Below are positions 27,296 through 37,099 of a DNA stretch of 64,000 nt, one piece after another (the first letter of the stretch is position 1; each line of letters begins with the position of its first letter). The stretch comes from Spirosoma telluris (GTDB taxonomy: Bacteria; Bacteroidota; Bacteroidia; Cytophagales; Spirosomataceae). The position numbers and the translations under genes are program-made. The notes under the pieces were generated by a model. That model did not search any database. It had not been told where the DNA came from and saw only the letters and a program-made list of their open reading frames with translations. The stretch lies in contig QLII01000001.1 in assembly GCA_003259005.1 (NCBI GenBank), positions 3,550,501 through 3,614,500 of the forward strand, read 5' to 3'.

Positions 27296-27407
27296 GTTGT
27301 CATTAGCTAGTCATTCGGTAGTCATTTATTTGTTATGTCCCGTTAAGCACAACTGTTTATTGCTATTTATGACACTGTGTAACCATCAATGACTCCTAAA
27401 TGACCAT
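27296..27407. repeat. GTCATT array, copy 2
   Basis: Units such as GTCATTAGCTA, GTCATTCGGTA and GTCATTTATT (10-11 bases apart) face CCATCAATGACTCC and AATGACCATC at the other end. It fills the spacer between imelysin and HTTM genes, nine bases before the latter's start. Confidence 0.7.
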
Positions 27408-27415
27408 CATATAAG

Positions 27416-28765
27416 ATGCGGGATTATTTTCACAAAACTACATCAGCAGCCCCATTAGCGGTTTTTAGAATGCTATTTGGCCTGATGCTTTTTGGCAGCA
27501 TTGTTCGTTTCTGGAGCAATGGGTGGATTGCTGATTTGTACATTACGCCACATTATTTTTTCCCGTTCTATGGCTTTGAATTTGTGAAGCCACTGGGCCA
27601 ATATACCTATGTGCTCTTTGCGATTTGTGGCTTGTCGGCCCTTCTGATAGCAATCGGGTTGTTCTACCGGGTGGCGACGGTGAGTCTGTTCGTAAGTTTT
27701 ACCTACATCGAATTGATGGACAAAAGCACCTATCTGAACCACTACTATTTCACGAGTATGGTTTGTTTGCTGCTAATTTTCTTACCGGCTCATGCCTACT
27801 TTTCAGTCGATGCCTACCGCCATCGCAGCTTGCTGGCCGACCAGATTCCGGTCTGGTGCATCGACTCGCTGAAGCTGTTTGTAGCCTTACTGTATATGTT
27901 TGCTGGTTTAGCCAAATTAAACAGCGACTGGCTCCTACACGCCCAGCCGCTGCGTATCTGGTTACCCGCCCATAACGACCTACCCCTTATCGGCTTTTTG
28001 TTCAATTATCCGTGGGTACCTTATGTGTTCAGCTTGTTCGGTTGTTTGTATGACTTATCAATTCCGATGCTACTCTGGAATTCCTCAACACGTTCTCTGG
28101 CTTATATAGCGGTTGTGGTTTTTCATGGCTTAACAGCCATGCTGTTTCCGATTGGCATGTTCCCGTACATCATGATTGTAACGGCTTTGATTTTTTTTCC
28201 GGCTAGCTTTCACCAGACAATCATTCGCCAACTTTCCTCTTGGCTATCAATCTCTTACCAATTTACTCGACCACAACGTTTGTACAGCTATCAACCTATA
28301 GTAGCCAATCTTGTGATAGGATTTTTTGCTATTTTCTTCGCCTTTCAGGTTGTGTTTCCCTTCCGGCACCTACTCTATCCCGGTGAACTACTCTGGACTG
28401 AACAAGGCTATCGGTTCTCATGGCGGGTAATGCTCATGGAAAAAGCAGGCTACGCTCAGTTCACGGTCAAAGATCAGTCAGGCCACCAAACCATTGTCAA
28501 CAACACGGCCTTCCTGACCCCGTTGCAGGAAAAAATGATGTCGACCCAGCCCGATATGCTTCTACAATATGCCCATATTCTTCGGGATTATTACACCCAG
28601 GAGGGATTTAAAAACCCTGAAGTATACGTGGACTCATATGTAACACTCAACGGCCGTCTGGGAAGACCACTAGTTAGCCCAAGCGTTAACCTCGCCGACA
28701 AAGAGGATTCCTTTAAACATAAAGAGTGGATTACTTCCTTCAATGATACAATTTCTGGTTTGTAA
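27416..28765 (+). CDS. HTTM domain membrane protein (gamma-carboxylase-like)
   Basis: The 449-residue integral membrane protein has at least eight hydrophobic segments and the horizontally transferred transmembrane domain of vitamin-K-dependent gamma-glutamyl carboxylases. Hallmarks are LAVFRMLFGLMLFGSIVRF at the N-terminus, IELMDKSTYLNHYYF, LYMFAGLAKLNSDWLL, and VVVFHGLTAMLFPIGMFPYIM. The C-terminal 130 residues form a soluble part (YRFSWRVMLMEKAGYAQFTV). HTTM genes commonly follow imelysin and DUF4856 in Bacteroidota. The biochemical role is unproven; a peptide or glutamate modification linked to metal import has been suggested by analogy only. Confidence 0.9.
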   Translation: MRDYFHKTTSAAPLAVFRMLFGLMLFGSIVRFWSNGWIADLYITPHYFFPFYGFEFVKPLGQYTYVLFAICGLSALLIAIGLFYRVATVSLFVSFTYIELMDKSTYLNHYYFTSMVCLLLIFLPAHAYFSVDAYRHRSLLADQIPVWCIDSLKLFVALLYMFAGLAKLNSDWLLHAQPLRIWLPAHNDLPLIGFLFNYPWVPYVFSLFGCLYDLSIPMLLWNSSTRSLAYIAVVVFHGLTAMLFPIGMFPYIMIVTALIFFPASFHQTIIRQLSSWLSISYQFTRPQRLYSYQPIVANLVIGFFAIFFAFQVVFPFRHLLYPGELLWTEQGYRFSWRVMLMEKAGYAQFTVKDQSGHQTIVNNTAFLTPLQEKMMSTQPDMLLQYAHILRDYYTQEGFKNPEVYVDSYVTLNGRLGRPLVSPSVNLADKEDSFKHKEWITSFNDTISGL

Positions 28766-28775
28766 GTTTTTGAAA

Positions 28776-31344
28776 ATGCTGGGTAGAGTAAGGCTGCATA
28801 GCGGTCAACTGGTTGTAGAAACTAGCTTCACAACGTTAACCGCGTGCTACAGGTACTTATCAAGCCATGTGGTTGAATCAGCAACCACTTTGGGCTACAA
28901 ACATGTCGCATCTACGTTACGTAAAGCATTTATTTATAGCATATTAACACTGGCTTTCTGCCTTACAATCACCTTTACCTTCGCTCAGTACCAGCTTTCA
29001 GGAATCTTACAGTTACGGCCCGATAGTTCAGCCATAAAGGGGGTTATCATTTACCTCGATAATGGGAAGCGGCAGACAGTGACGGATAGCCTTGGCAAGT
29101 TTGTATTTACCAATTTACAGAGCGGGCAATATGTACTGCATACCAGTTCGCCCGATTTCAAGACTACCAAACAGGCAGTTACTCTCGCCAACCAAGACCT
29201 ATCTATAACGATTCAATTGGCTAGTCGGCAGGAAACCCTGGCTGAAGTAACCGTCACAGATAAGCAATCAGATTTTGGGTTTACCCGCATGCGGGGTGTG
29301 GAAAGCATGGGTATTTACGAGGGTAAAAAATCAGAAGTCATTATTCCCGACCAACTGGTAGCCAATCTATCAACCAACAACGCCCGTCAGATTTACGCCC
29401 GCGTGGCTGGACTGAATATCTGGGAAAACGAAGGCGCAGGTCTCCAACTTAGCATAGGTGGGCGCGGACTCGATCCCAACCGAAGTTCGAATTTCAACGT
29501 CCGTCAGAATGGTTACGACATCAGTGCCGATGCGCTGGGCTACCCCGAAAGCTATTACACCCCTCCTACCGAAGCCGTTGGCCGCATTCAAATTGTACGG
29601 GGAGCTGCTTCCCTCCAGTACGGAACCCAGTTTGGCGGATTGCTCAATTTCGTCATGAAGAAACCTGTCACCGACCGTAAGCTTGAACTAACCGCCCGGC
29701 AAACGGTTGGCTCTTTCGGGTTTTACAATGCCTTTACCAGCGCCAGTGGAACGGTTGGAAAGTTGAGTTACTACACGTTCTTTCAATACAAAAAAGGAGA
29801 TGGCTGGCGTCCCAACTCACATTTCACCAACTACACTGCGTTTGCCGATATCGACTACCGTTTTTCAGAGAAAACAACGCTGGGAGTTGACATTACTCAG
29901 ATGAGCTACCTGGCCCAGCAACCGGGTGGTCTTACGGATAATATGTTCCAGGAGAACCCTCGCCAGAGCAATCGGGAACGCAACTGGTTCAAGGTCAACT
30001 GGACCATGCCAGCTCTGCATTTCGACCATAAGTTCAATGGCAATAATGAGTTCAATCTGAGGCTATTCGGACTATATGCCTACCGGTACTCGCTGGGTTT
30101 CCGACCTAACCGGGTAGCCAGCGTTGATGATAACAGCGAGCGTGATTTGATCAGGGGGATTTCCAGAATTATGGGGCCGAAGCCCGCTATTTAAAACGCT
30201 ACACGGTTGGCAAACAACAGGCCGTATTATTAGTAGGTGGTCGGTATTATCACGGATTCAACCACAGCGTTCAGGGATTGGGTAGTACCGGCAAAGACGC
30301 AGATTTCAACTTCATCAGCGACGCTAACGCCATTTCGTATGACTACCGGTTTCCCAACCGAAACGTATCGGCCTTCGCTGAAAACATCTTTTATATCGGG
30401 GATAAACTCTCCGTTACGCCTGGCGTTCGCTTCGAATATATCAAAACAACCGCCGATGGTTTTTATGGCACCATCACCCGCGATTTAGCAGGCAATATCA
30501 TTAATTCAGCCAGTACGACGGAATACCGCACCAACGGGCGTCAGTTTGTGCTGGGTGGCATTGGGATCAGCTATAAACCGGTTGACCAGCTAGACATTTA
30601 CGGGAATCTGTCGCAGAACTATCGGTCCATTACCTTCACGGACATGCGTATTGCCAATCCCTCATCGGTGATCGACCCCAATATGCAGGACGAAAAAGGC
30701 TATTCGCTTGATCTGGGCATTCGCAGTACGCAGACTACGCTCTACAATTTTGATGTCAGTGCGTTTTATCTGAACTACAACAATCGCATTGGCGAAGTGC
30801 AATTTTATGATGCCAATGACCGGGTTCTTCGTCGTCGGGGCAATATTGGTCAGGCAGTGATCATGGGTCTGGAATCCTATGCCGAAGGTGACTTTTTGCG
30901 ATTGGCGAATCCAGCCAACACCAACTTAAGCGGAGTTGTGTTTGCGAATGTCGCCGTAATTCATTCAACCTACAAAGCCAGCGAAATTGCGGGGGTAGTA
31001 GGCAATCAGGTGGAGTTTGTACCCAATCTGAACCTGAAAAGTGGGATTCGGCTGGGTTATAAAAACCTGAAAGGGTCGTTTCAGTACACCCATCTGTCCA
31101 ATCAGTTTTCGGATGCTACCAACGCGACCGAAGGGGGTGTATCGGCAGTTCTGGGACTGATTCCGGCTTATACCATTTTGGATGCCAGCCTATCGTACCA
31201 GTTCACCCGCTTTCGTCTGGAAGGCAGTTTGAATAATCTAACAAACGCAGTCTACTTCACCCGACGGGCAACGGGTTATCCAGGTCCAGGCATTCTCCCT
31301 CCGACGGCCGGAGTTTTTATCTGACAGTACAGGTAAAGTTGTGA
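28776..31344 (+). CDS. TonB-dependent receptor, FecA-like (two frame breaks)
   Basis: This outer-membrane receptor of about 857 residues is the last gene of the metal operon. After the signal segment (FIYSILTLAFCLTITFTFAQ) comes a CarboxypepD-like domain, then a plug (ARVAGLNIWENEGAGLQLS, IQIVRGAASLQYGTQFGG) like that of the Fe(III)-dicitrate group, then the barrel. A frame break at GGGGG 30154-30158 is healed by one G (DLIRGDFQNYGAEARYLKRY), and one at CCC 31297-31299 restores SDGRSFYLTVQVKL, the proper last strand, ending at 31344. The start is uncertain: from ATG 28776 the leader would be about 70 residues, too long for a normal signal peptide. Confidence 0.87.
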
Positions 31345-31401
31345 AAACGAGTCCCATCGGTATGTCCTTCCCTTTTTTATCTAATACCTATAACATCCTC
31401 A

Positions 31402-33036
31402 TTATACAGATACGCTGGGTGATCCAGCAGGTCGGAAGCTATTGAGCAGCTCTTTCGATGTATGGACAACTGATGAATCAGCTACGCGGCTTGGCAAAAA
31501 AATGAGTCGAATGTTCCGCTGCCGAGCCGCTACGCCGAAGTTCTGGATAGCCGTAATTACGTCACTGTCAATATAAGACGATTCCGTTCCGTTGATTTCG
31601 ACAATGGAGTTATCGGGAATACTCTTCAGGAGTTTTACCAATTTGGCTTTGCTCAAAAACGATACATGGTCGCCCAGGCTTACGTGAATCCGTTTTATAT
31701 CGCTATCCAACTCCATCCGCACACTGTGCGTATTCTGGTAATGATCGCGCAGGATGAAGAAAATACCCGTTGCCATGCCAATACCAATACCGGTCAGCAA
31801 ATCGGTCAGCAAAATCGCCAGCACAGTAACGACAAATGGGATGAATTTCGAGATGCCTTCGGCAAAAACAGCTTTGACGATCTCGATCCGCGCCAGTTTG
31901 TAACCCGTTACCAGCAAGATGGACGCCAGACTGGCCCACGGAATTTTATTCAATAACGTAGGCAGTGTTACAACGCAAACCAGCAAGAGTGTTCCATGAA
32001 TCAATGCCGCCAGCTTTGTTCGGGCACCGGCATTGATACTCACCGAACTCCGCACAATAACCGACGTAAGGGGAATACCGCCAATCAGGCCACTAATCAG
32101 ATTACCAATTCCCTGTGCTTTCAGCTCGTGGTTAGCCGGTGTTTTTCGTTTCAGGGGGTCCAGTTCGTCCGACGCTTCCACTGCTAACAGTGCTTCCAGA
32201 CTCGCAACAAGTGCAATCGCGACCGCCGATGTATATACAAGTGGGTTACTCCACTGCGAAAAATCGGGTAGGGTAAATAACTGAACGAAGGCCAACGGAC
32301 TTTCGGGCACCGGAAGTTGTACGACATGGTTTCCCCGCAAAACCCACTCCGGAGAAATCACCCGAACCAGTTCATTGATACAAATACCCAGCACCACGAC
32401 CACCAGCGCAGCCGGTACGTTTTTGGCAAAATCTCGCTGACGAAAAGCAGGACGCTCCCACACATAAAATACGGCTAGCGATATCAGTGTAATCAGAATG
32501 GCTACCCCACGGAATTGCCCCAAAGCCATGTGCAGTTGCTCAATGATATTAAACCCACCCGGCTGAAAGAGGGTGAGTCCTTCGGCAGCGTCCGCATCAT
32601 AGCCCACCAAATGCGGTAGTTGCTTCAGAATCAAGATAATACCAATACCTGCCAGCATACCTTTGATGACCGACGATGGAAAGAAATTACTGACAATGCC
32701 AGCTCGGGCAAACCCCAGGCCTACCTGAATAAGGCCAGCGATGCACATAGCCAGCAAAAAGGCCGGGAACGAACCCAGTGCCTGAATAGCGCTTAATGTC
32801 ACGACAATCAGGCCCGCTTCTGGCCCCGAAATACTCAGGGCCGACCGGCTAAAAATACCAACGACAAGACCGCCGACAATACCGGCAATAATCCCCGCAA
32901 ACAGCGGAGCACCCGAAGCCAGCGCAATACCCAGGCAAAGGGGCACCGCTACCAGAAACGAAATCGCTCCGCCCCGGAGGTCGCCCTGCAAATTACTAAA
33001 ATCAATAGATTGAGAAATAGGTTGTTTCATGTTCAT
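31402..33036 (-). CDS. SulP family anion transporter with STAS domain
   Basis: The intact 544-residue protein has about 10-12 transmembrane segments and the SulP features LRGGAISFLVAVPLCLGIALASG, IGGIPLTSVIVRSSVSINAGARTK and GIGMATGIFFILRD. A C-terminal STAS domain follows from about residue 440 (SLGDHVSFLSKAKLVKLLKSI, then IVEINGTESSYIDSD). It carries anions such as sulfate or bicarbonate across the inner membrane. The substrate cannot be decided; no carbonic anhydrase or sulfate-assimilation gene is next to it. A small membrane protein and a two-component system lie upstream on the same strand. Confidence 0.93.
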   Translation of the reverse strand: MNMKQPISQSIDFSNLQGDLRGGAISFLVAVPLCLGIALASGAPLFAGIIAGIVGGLVVGIFSRSALSISGPEAGLIVVTLSAIQALGSFPAFLLAMCIAGLIQVGLGFARAGIVSNFFPSSVIKGMLAGIGIILILKQLPHLVGYDADAAEGLTLFQPGGFNIIEQLHMALGQFRGVAILITLISLAVFYVWERPAFRQRDFAKNVPAALVVVVLGICINELVRVISPEWVLRGNHVVQLPVPESPLAFVQLFTLPDFSQWSNPLVYTSAVAIALVASLEALLAVEASDELDPLKRKTPANHELKAQGIGNLISGLIGGIPLTSVIVRSSVSINAGARTKLAALIHGTLLLVCVVTLPTLLNKIPWASLASILLVTGYKLARIEIVKAVFAEGISKFIPFVVTVLAILLTDLLTGIGIGMATGIFFILRDHYQNTHSVRMELDSDIKRIHVSLGDHVSFLSKAKLVKLLKSIPDNSIVEINGTESSYIDSDVITAIQNFGVAARQRNIRLIFLPSRVADSSVVHTSKELLNSFRPAGSPSVSV

Positions 33037-33167
33037 GTTTACTGTCTGGTTGTATCTTTAAATGAATAATGAACCGCGCGGGCGGCCCCGAATGAATACG
33101 TAAAGCAGTCGACCCTAACTAATTGACTACCAACAGAATTACATTATTCATTAAATTGACAACCGGT

Positions 33168-33458
33168 TTATAATTCATTGGACGCCACTGGATTTGGCGA
33201 TGTGCCTAATGGGCTCGTTGATAGGTGTCGTAGGCTCGACTTTTCGATTTGGCGCAGTCGTTGCTCTAACCGAACTTTCTCGATGTATAACGAATCAGCT
33301 CGCTGGCTTTCCGCTTCATATTGAGCGCGATACCGATTTTCGTTCAGGCGATTATCAAAATAAAGGTTGTAGGCGACAAGGGCCCAGATCAACCCCCATA
33401 CGACTACCCAGCTGGCAGGTTTTCTGAAATTAGTTTTTTCATTAACGTTGTTATCCAT
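33168..33458 (-). CDS. Small single-pass membrane protein with coiled coil
   Basis: The 96-residue protein has one membrane helix (SWVVVWGLIWALVAYNLYF) after a polar N-terminus and then a charged coiled-coil stretch (AESQRADSLYIEKVRLEQRL). The Ser/Pro-rich tail is probably flexible. It lies between the SulP gene and the sensor kinase on the same strand, and could be part of either unit. I do not recognise a family. Confidence 0.6.
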   Translation of the reverse strand: MDNNVNEKTNFRKPASWVVVWGLIWALVAYNLYFDNRLNENRYRAQYEAESQRADSLYIEKVRLEQRLRQIEKSSLRHLSTSPLGTSPNPVASNEL

Positions 33459-33584
33459 GACTCAAAATGGTTTATAGACCCACTTGACAATTCAGACAAC
33501 AAAGTTCGCTTAAGCAACTACATGCTTAATTAAGGACCTCTTAGAAGGTGATGAGAGATCCGTTAGAAGTTGATTAGAGATCGA

Positions 33585-34952
33585 TTAGAACGTCTTAGGC
33601 AGGCGAATCATAAAGGTTGTACCCCGTCCAATTTGAGAAGAAACATGAATCTGGCCGCGGTGAAGCTGAATGATTCGGTACGTCAGGGGTAGACCAACAC
33701 CGTGCCCATGAATTCGTTTGACGTTTTCAGCGCGGAAGAAGGGTTCGTATATACTTTTTAAATCGGTCTCTGAAATGCCAATACCTTCGTCTTTAAACGT
33801 AATTGTTACCCACTGCTCACTGGCGCCCAGGATTACATAGACCCGTTTTTTCTCCGAAAACTTACAGCCGTTTTCCATCAGATTGAAAAAAGCCGAGTAC
33901 AACAGCGATTTATTCCCCTCCAGGGTGAGTGAAGCTTGAACCTGATCCGATTCGCCCTCAAACGAGAAGACAACGACGTAGTCAGATTGCCGGTTCATGA
34001 GCATCTGCGCAGCCTGATAAATAATTTCATCAACACTTACTTCACTGAATTTCAGCGGTGTAGCACCCAAACTCACGAGCGTCAGGTCGAGGAGGTTATT
34101 CGTCAGTTTGTTCATGCGCTGGATTACACCCAGGGCAGCTTTCCACTTTTCTTCATGTTCTTCAACGGTGCGTCGTTTGAGTAACGTCACTTCAATTTGC
34201 CCCGTAATGATGGTGAGCGGAGTGCGCAGTTCATGCGATGCATTGGCAACAAAATTTCGCTGGACTTCAAAAGCCTCCTGTACCCGGTCGAGCATTAGAT
34301 TGAAGGTATGCGCCAGTTGAGCCAGTTCGTCATGGTCGCTACCCGCCGTTACGCGTTGATCCAGATTTGACGCCGTAATTTGATCGACCTGTTTCACAAC
34401 GTCAGAAATTGGCCTGAGCGTTCGACCAGCATAGGCCCAGCCTACAGCAGCTACTAAAGCCAGACTACAAACCAGCCCCACAATCATGATCGTCCCTAAA
34501 TGACCAATTTCCTCTTTCCCATACTGGTCATAGGCCGAAGCAACCAGCACGTATTCCTGATTTTTATGCTGGTAAGTAAAGCCAACAATCTCGGATCGAT
34601 TTTTCCGAAAGAATAGCTCTTTTTTGGTCCGAATCAGGGCCAGAACCTCAGATTTTACAATAGCACTATCCCGTGTTGAGTATAGAATCCGATTCCTTTG
34701 GTCATACACATTGATTTGCTCTTCGGGGAGGGCCGTAATGTTATTGCGTTCGATGATCTTAAATAACCGGAGGTCGATTTCATCTTCATCCAGCAGAAGC
34801 CGGGCCACATTTTTAGCCTTGTCGCTTAATCGGCTGTAAAAATCACGTTGTCGAAAATACTCTGCCGTGGCATACACAACGCCTGAAAACAGGAGCAGAA
34901 TAGCCGCCACAATTCCCACGAACGTAACCAAAAGGCGAGTGCGTATTTTCAT
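33585..34952 (-). CDS. Sensor histidine kinase
   Basis: The 455-residue class I kinase has membrane helices at about 7-29 and 152-174, with a 120-residue periplasmic sensor between them (includes INVYDQRNRILYSTRD). A HAMP linker follows, then a HisKA domain with phosphoacceptor His240 in NASHELRTPLT, and an HATPase domain with N-box NLMENGCKF, G1 KDEGIGI and G2 GHGVGLPLTY. It starts three bases after the stop of the response regulator gene and should phosphorylate that regulator. Confidence 0.95.
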   Translation of the reverse strand: MKIRTRLLVTFVGIVAAILLLFSGVVYATAEYFRQRDFYSRLSDKAKNVARLLLDEDEIDLRLFKIIERNNITALPEEQINVYDQRNRILYSTRDSAIVKSEVLALIRTKKELFFRKNRSEIVGFTYQHKNQEYVLVASAYDQYGKEEIGHLGTIMIVGLVCSLALVAAVGWAYAGRTLRPISDVVKQVDQITASNLDQRVTAGSDHDELAQLAHTFNLMLDRVQEAFEVQRNFVANASHELRTPLTIITGQIEVTLLKRRTVEEHEEKWKAALGVIQRMNKLTNNLLDLTLVSLGATPLKFSEVSVDEIIYQAAQMLMNRQSDYVVVFSFEGESDQVQASLTLEGNKSLLYSAFFNLMENGCKFSEKKRVYVILGASEQWVTITFKDEGIGISETDLKSIYEPFFRAENVKRIHGHGVGLPLTYRIIQLHRGQIHVSSQIGRGTTFMIRLPKTF

Positions 34953-34955
34953 GAG

Positions 34956-35639
34956 CTAATCATCAGTGGCTTGCATAATGTAGCCAATGCCGCTAATTGT
35001 ATGAATCAGTTTGAGCGGAAAGTCCTTATCTATTTTCTTGCGTAAGTAATTGACGTACACATCCACTACGTTGGTACCTGTATCAAAATTGAGATCCCAG
35101 ACATGCTCCATAATTTCGTTACGGGTAAGGGCCTTATTCTGGTTCTTCATAAAAAACTCAAGCAATGCCAGTTCCCGAGCGGTCAGAACCAGCTTCTGAT
35201 TACCCCGCTTTACTGCTTTGCTCTGTTGATTAAATTCGAGATCCGCAATTTTAAGTACAGATGCTTCCTGCGATGCCGCCCCGCTCCGCCGATTCAGCGC
35301 CCGTAACCGGACAACCAGTTCGCGAAACTCGAAGGGTTTTACCAAATAATCGTCGGCACCAGCCTCGAATCCGTTTACCTTACTGTCGGTGCTGCCGAAT
35401 GCGGTCAGCATAAGAATGGGCAACGTGTCAAAGCGATTGCGAATCATGCGGCACAGATCGAACCCGTTAATAACCGGCAGATTTACATCTAAAATCACCG
35501 TATCGTATTCTTGTTCAGCCAGTTGCTGTTGAGCCTCCATCGCGTTGCCCGCCGTATCGGCTTCAAAGTCATATTCCTCTAAACCAGCTTTTATGAGCGA
35601 TGCAACCTCCCATTCATCTTCAACAATCAAAATTCGCAT
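34956..35639 (-). CDS. OmpR/PhoB-type response regulator
   Basis: The 227-residue protein has a receiver domain (acidic pair in IVEDEWEV, Asp51 in VILDVNLP, lysine in YLVKPFEF) and a winged-helix DNA-binding output domain (LVLTARELALLEFFMKNQ, VDVYVNYLRKKIDKD, GIGYIM). It heads the kinase gene on one transcript. The nearby SulP and small membrane protein genes are possible targets, since they lie downstream on the same strand. Confidence 0.95.
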   Translation of the reverse strand: MRILIVEDEWEVASLIKAGLEEYDFEADTAGNAMEAQQQLAEQEYDTVILDVNLPVINGFDLCRMIRNRFDTLPILMLTAFGSTDSKVNGFEAGADDYLVKPFEFRELVVRLRALNRRSGAASQEASVLKIADLEFNQQSKAVKRGNQKLVLTARELALLEFFMKNQNKALTRNEIMEHVWDLNFDTGTNVVDVYVNYLRKKIDKDFPLKLIHTISGIGYIMQATDD

Positions 35640-35741
35640 AGTCGTGTCTTCTGGCAGCGGTTCATGAAAACAAAGGCTAAAATAAGCCTGTAGAAACCAC
35701 TTTTATAGCATGAATCGCCAAATAGGTATCTAATGTAAGCA

Positions 35742-35780
35742 CGTTAACTGAGTCTGACTGACTAACAGACTCAGTTAACG
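35742..35780. repeat. 15-bp perfect hairpin repeat
   Basis: CGTTAACTGAGTCTG and its exact complement enclose nine bases. There is no T-run on either side, so it is more like a REP element than an ordinary terminator. It lies just past the stop of the BNR protein gene and about 100 bases upstream of the response regulator start. Confidence 0.75.
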
Positions 35781-35794
35781 CGCTCGTTACTCCT

Positions 35795-37007
35795 CTATTG
35801 TGCCTCCAGAAACCGCACAACAATGACCGTATTCTCCTTACCTTTCGTCTGTTCATACGCAACCAACGTTCCATTCTTTGTGCCCAACACGGCCGGGTAA
35901 GTAGCGTCGACCGATTCAGGAGTAAGATAGGTAGTTGGGCTAACCACACCTCCAACCACGGTCCGCATACCAATGCGCTGCACAAAGGAGCCCATTTCGC
36001 CAGAACCATCTTTGGAAATCGACTCGTCCCACACCCACACCAGTCGTCCACCCGCTGAGGCAATCTGTGGGTGTTTGGCCCGGTTGGATAAGACACTGGA
36101 TACCAGCTTATCAGACCCCAAACGGGCCAGTCTTAACCCGGCCGCACTCTCCTTACCTGAAAACCAGGTCGCCAGTATATCATTGCCTACCTGTGCCACT
36201 ACAGGCCCCGCATGCGGACAAGCATTAACCTGCCAGTGATCGGCAAATACGGCTTGCGGCTTACTAAATGTTTTGCCACCGTCCATCGAAACGGCAGTAC
36301 TCATGTCACGAGAAGCGATTTCACCGGATTTGTCCGATGGCAACAAATCGCGATAGGTCAGGTGAATCTGTTTCTTGGCATCGACAAACATATTTGTTCG
36401 GCAACACTGGCAGGCATTATCATCAACCAGCACAGCGGCACCAAATCCTTTGCCTTTCGTGGTCTGCGCAAACACAACCGGGCGACCTTCCTGCCCGGCA
36501 GTTTTTCATCGAGGAATACAACCCCGATTTCGCCATTGGGCAACCGCGTAATATCACTGAATGAGTGGCTCGTTCCGGGCCTGACATCCTGATGAACCGG
36601 CTTGGGTTCGGTCCAGGTTTGGCCTTTGTCGGACGACATAGTGTACAGCAAATCACCCGCAAAGCGCGACGATGGCGTGGAGTTTGGCACTTCAAAAACC
36701 GCCAGCAGCGTACCATCAGCCTTTTCGGCAATCTTCGGCATTCCTTCGGCATGAGCCGAGAGCGTAGCGGGCGCTTTCACCCGAATTTTCTCGCCAAAGG
36801 TTTGCCCACCATCTTTTGAGATGGCGAAATAAAATGCACTCCCTTTATCGCCGTTTTTTTCCACCCAACTTAATAGTGGATTGCCAGCAGCATCGGTCGT
36901 TAAGCGAGGGACGGACCCAACGAATTGCGGGTTGGAGATGGGGTTTCATTGATTGGTTTTTCAGCAATCAGACTGAAAACCAGGAGTGTGATTAGTAGAC
37001 TTTTCAT
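35795..37007 (-). CDS. Exported BNR/sialidase-like propeller with CxCC motif (two frame breaks)
   Basis: Starting at MKSLLITLLVFSLIA (ATG at 37005-37007), the protein has about 404 residues. At least three Asp-box (BNR) repeats are visible: SKDGGQTFGE, SSDKGQTWTE and SMDGGKTFSK, so it is a six-bladed sialidase-type propeller. It lacks clear sialidase catalytic arginines in context. Instead it has VDDNACQCCRTNMFV, a tight Cys cluster in a loop. Frame breaks at CCC 36916-36918 and CC 36490-36491 are each healed by one base (SVPRLTTDAAGNPL; LPGREGRPVVFAQ). The gene follows a TonB receptor and two small Cys proteins on the same strand, so metal or cofactor binding is a fair guess rather than sialic acid hydrolysis. 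Confidence 0.78.
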
Positions 37008-37099
37008 GGTTTGTTTAGTTAAACGCAAAAAGCGCGGAGGTTTCTTAAAGGGCGCAAAGCTTTTCCAGAGAAAGAGAATTAGTTTTCGTCCTTTGCGTT

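Noticed and set aside
35742..35780. Intrinsic terminator
   Set aside because: The stem is perfect but has no T-run on either side, so it is listed as a repeat.
35795..37007. Sialidase annotation for the BNR protein
   Set aside because: Asp-boxes alone do not show sialidase activity; no clear catalytic arginine triad was seen, and the gene setting and CQCC motif point elsewhere.
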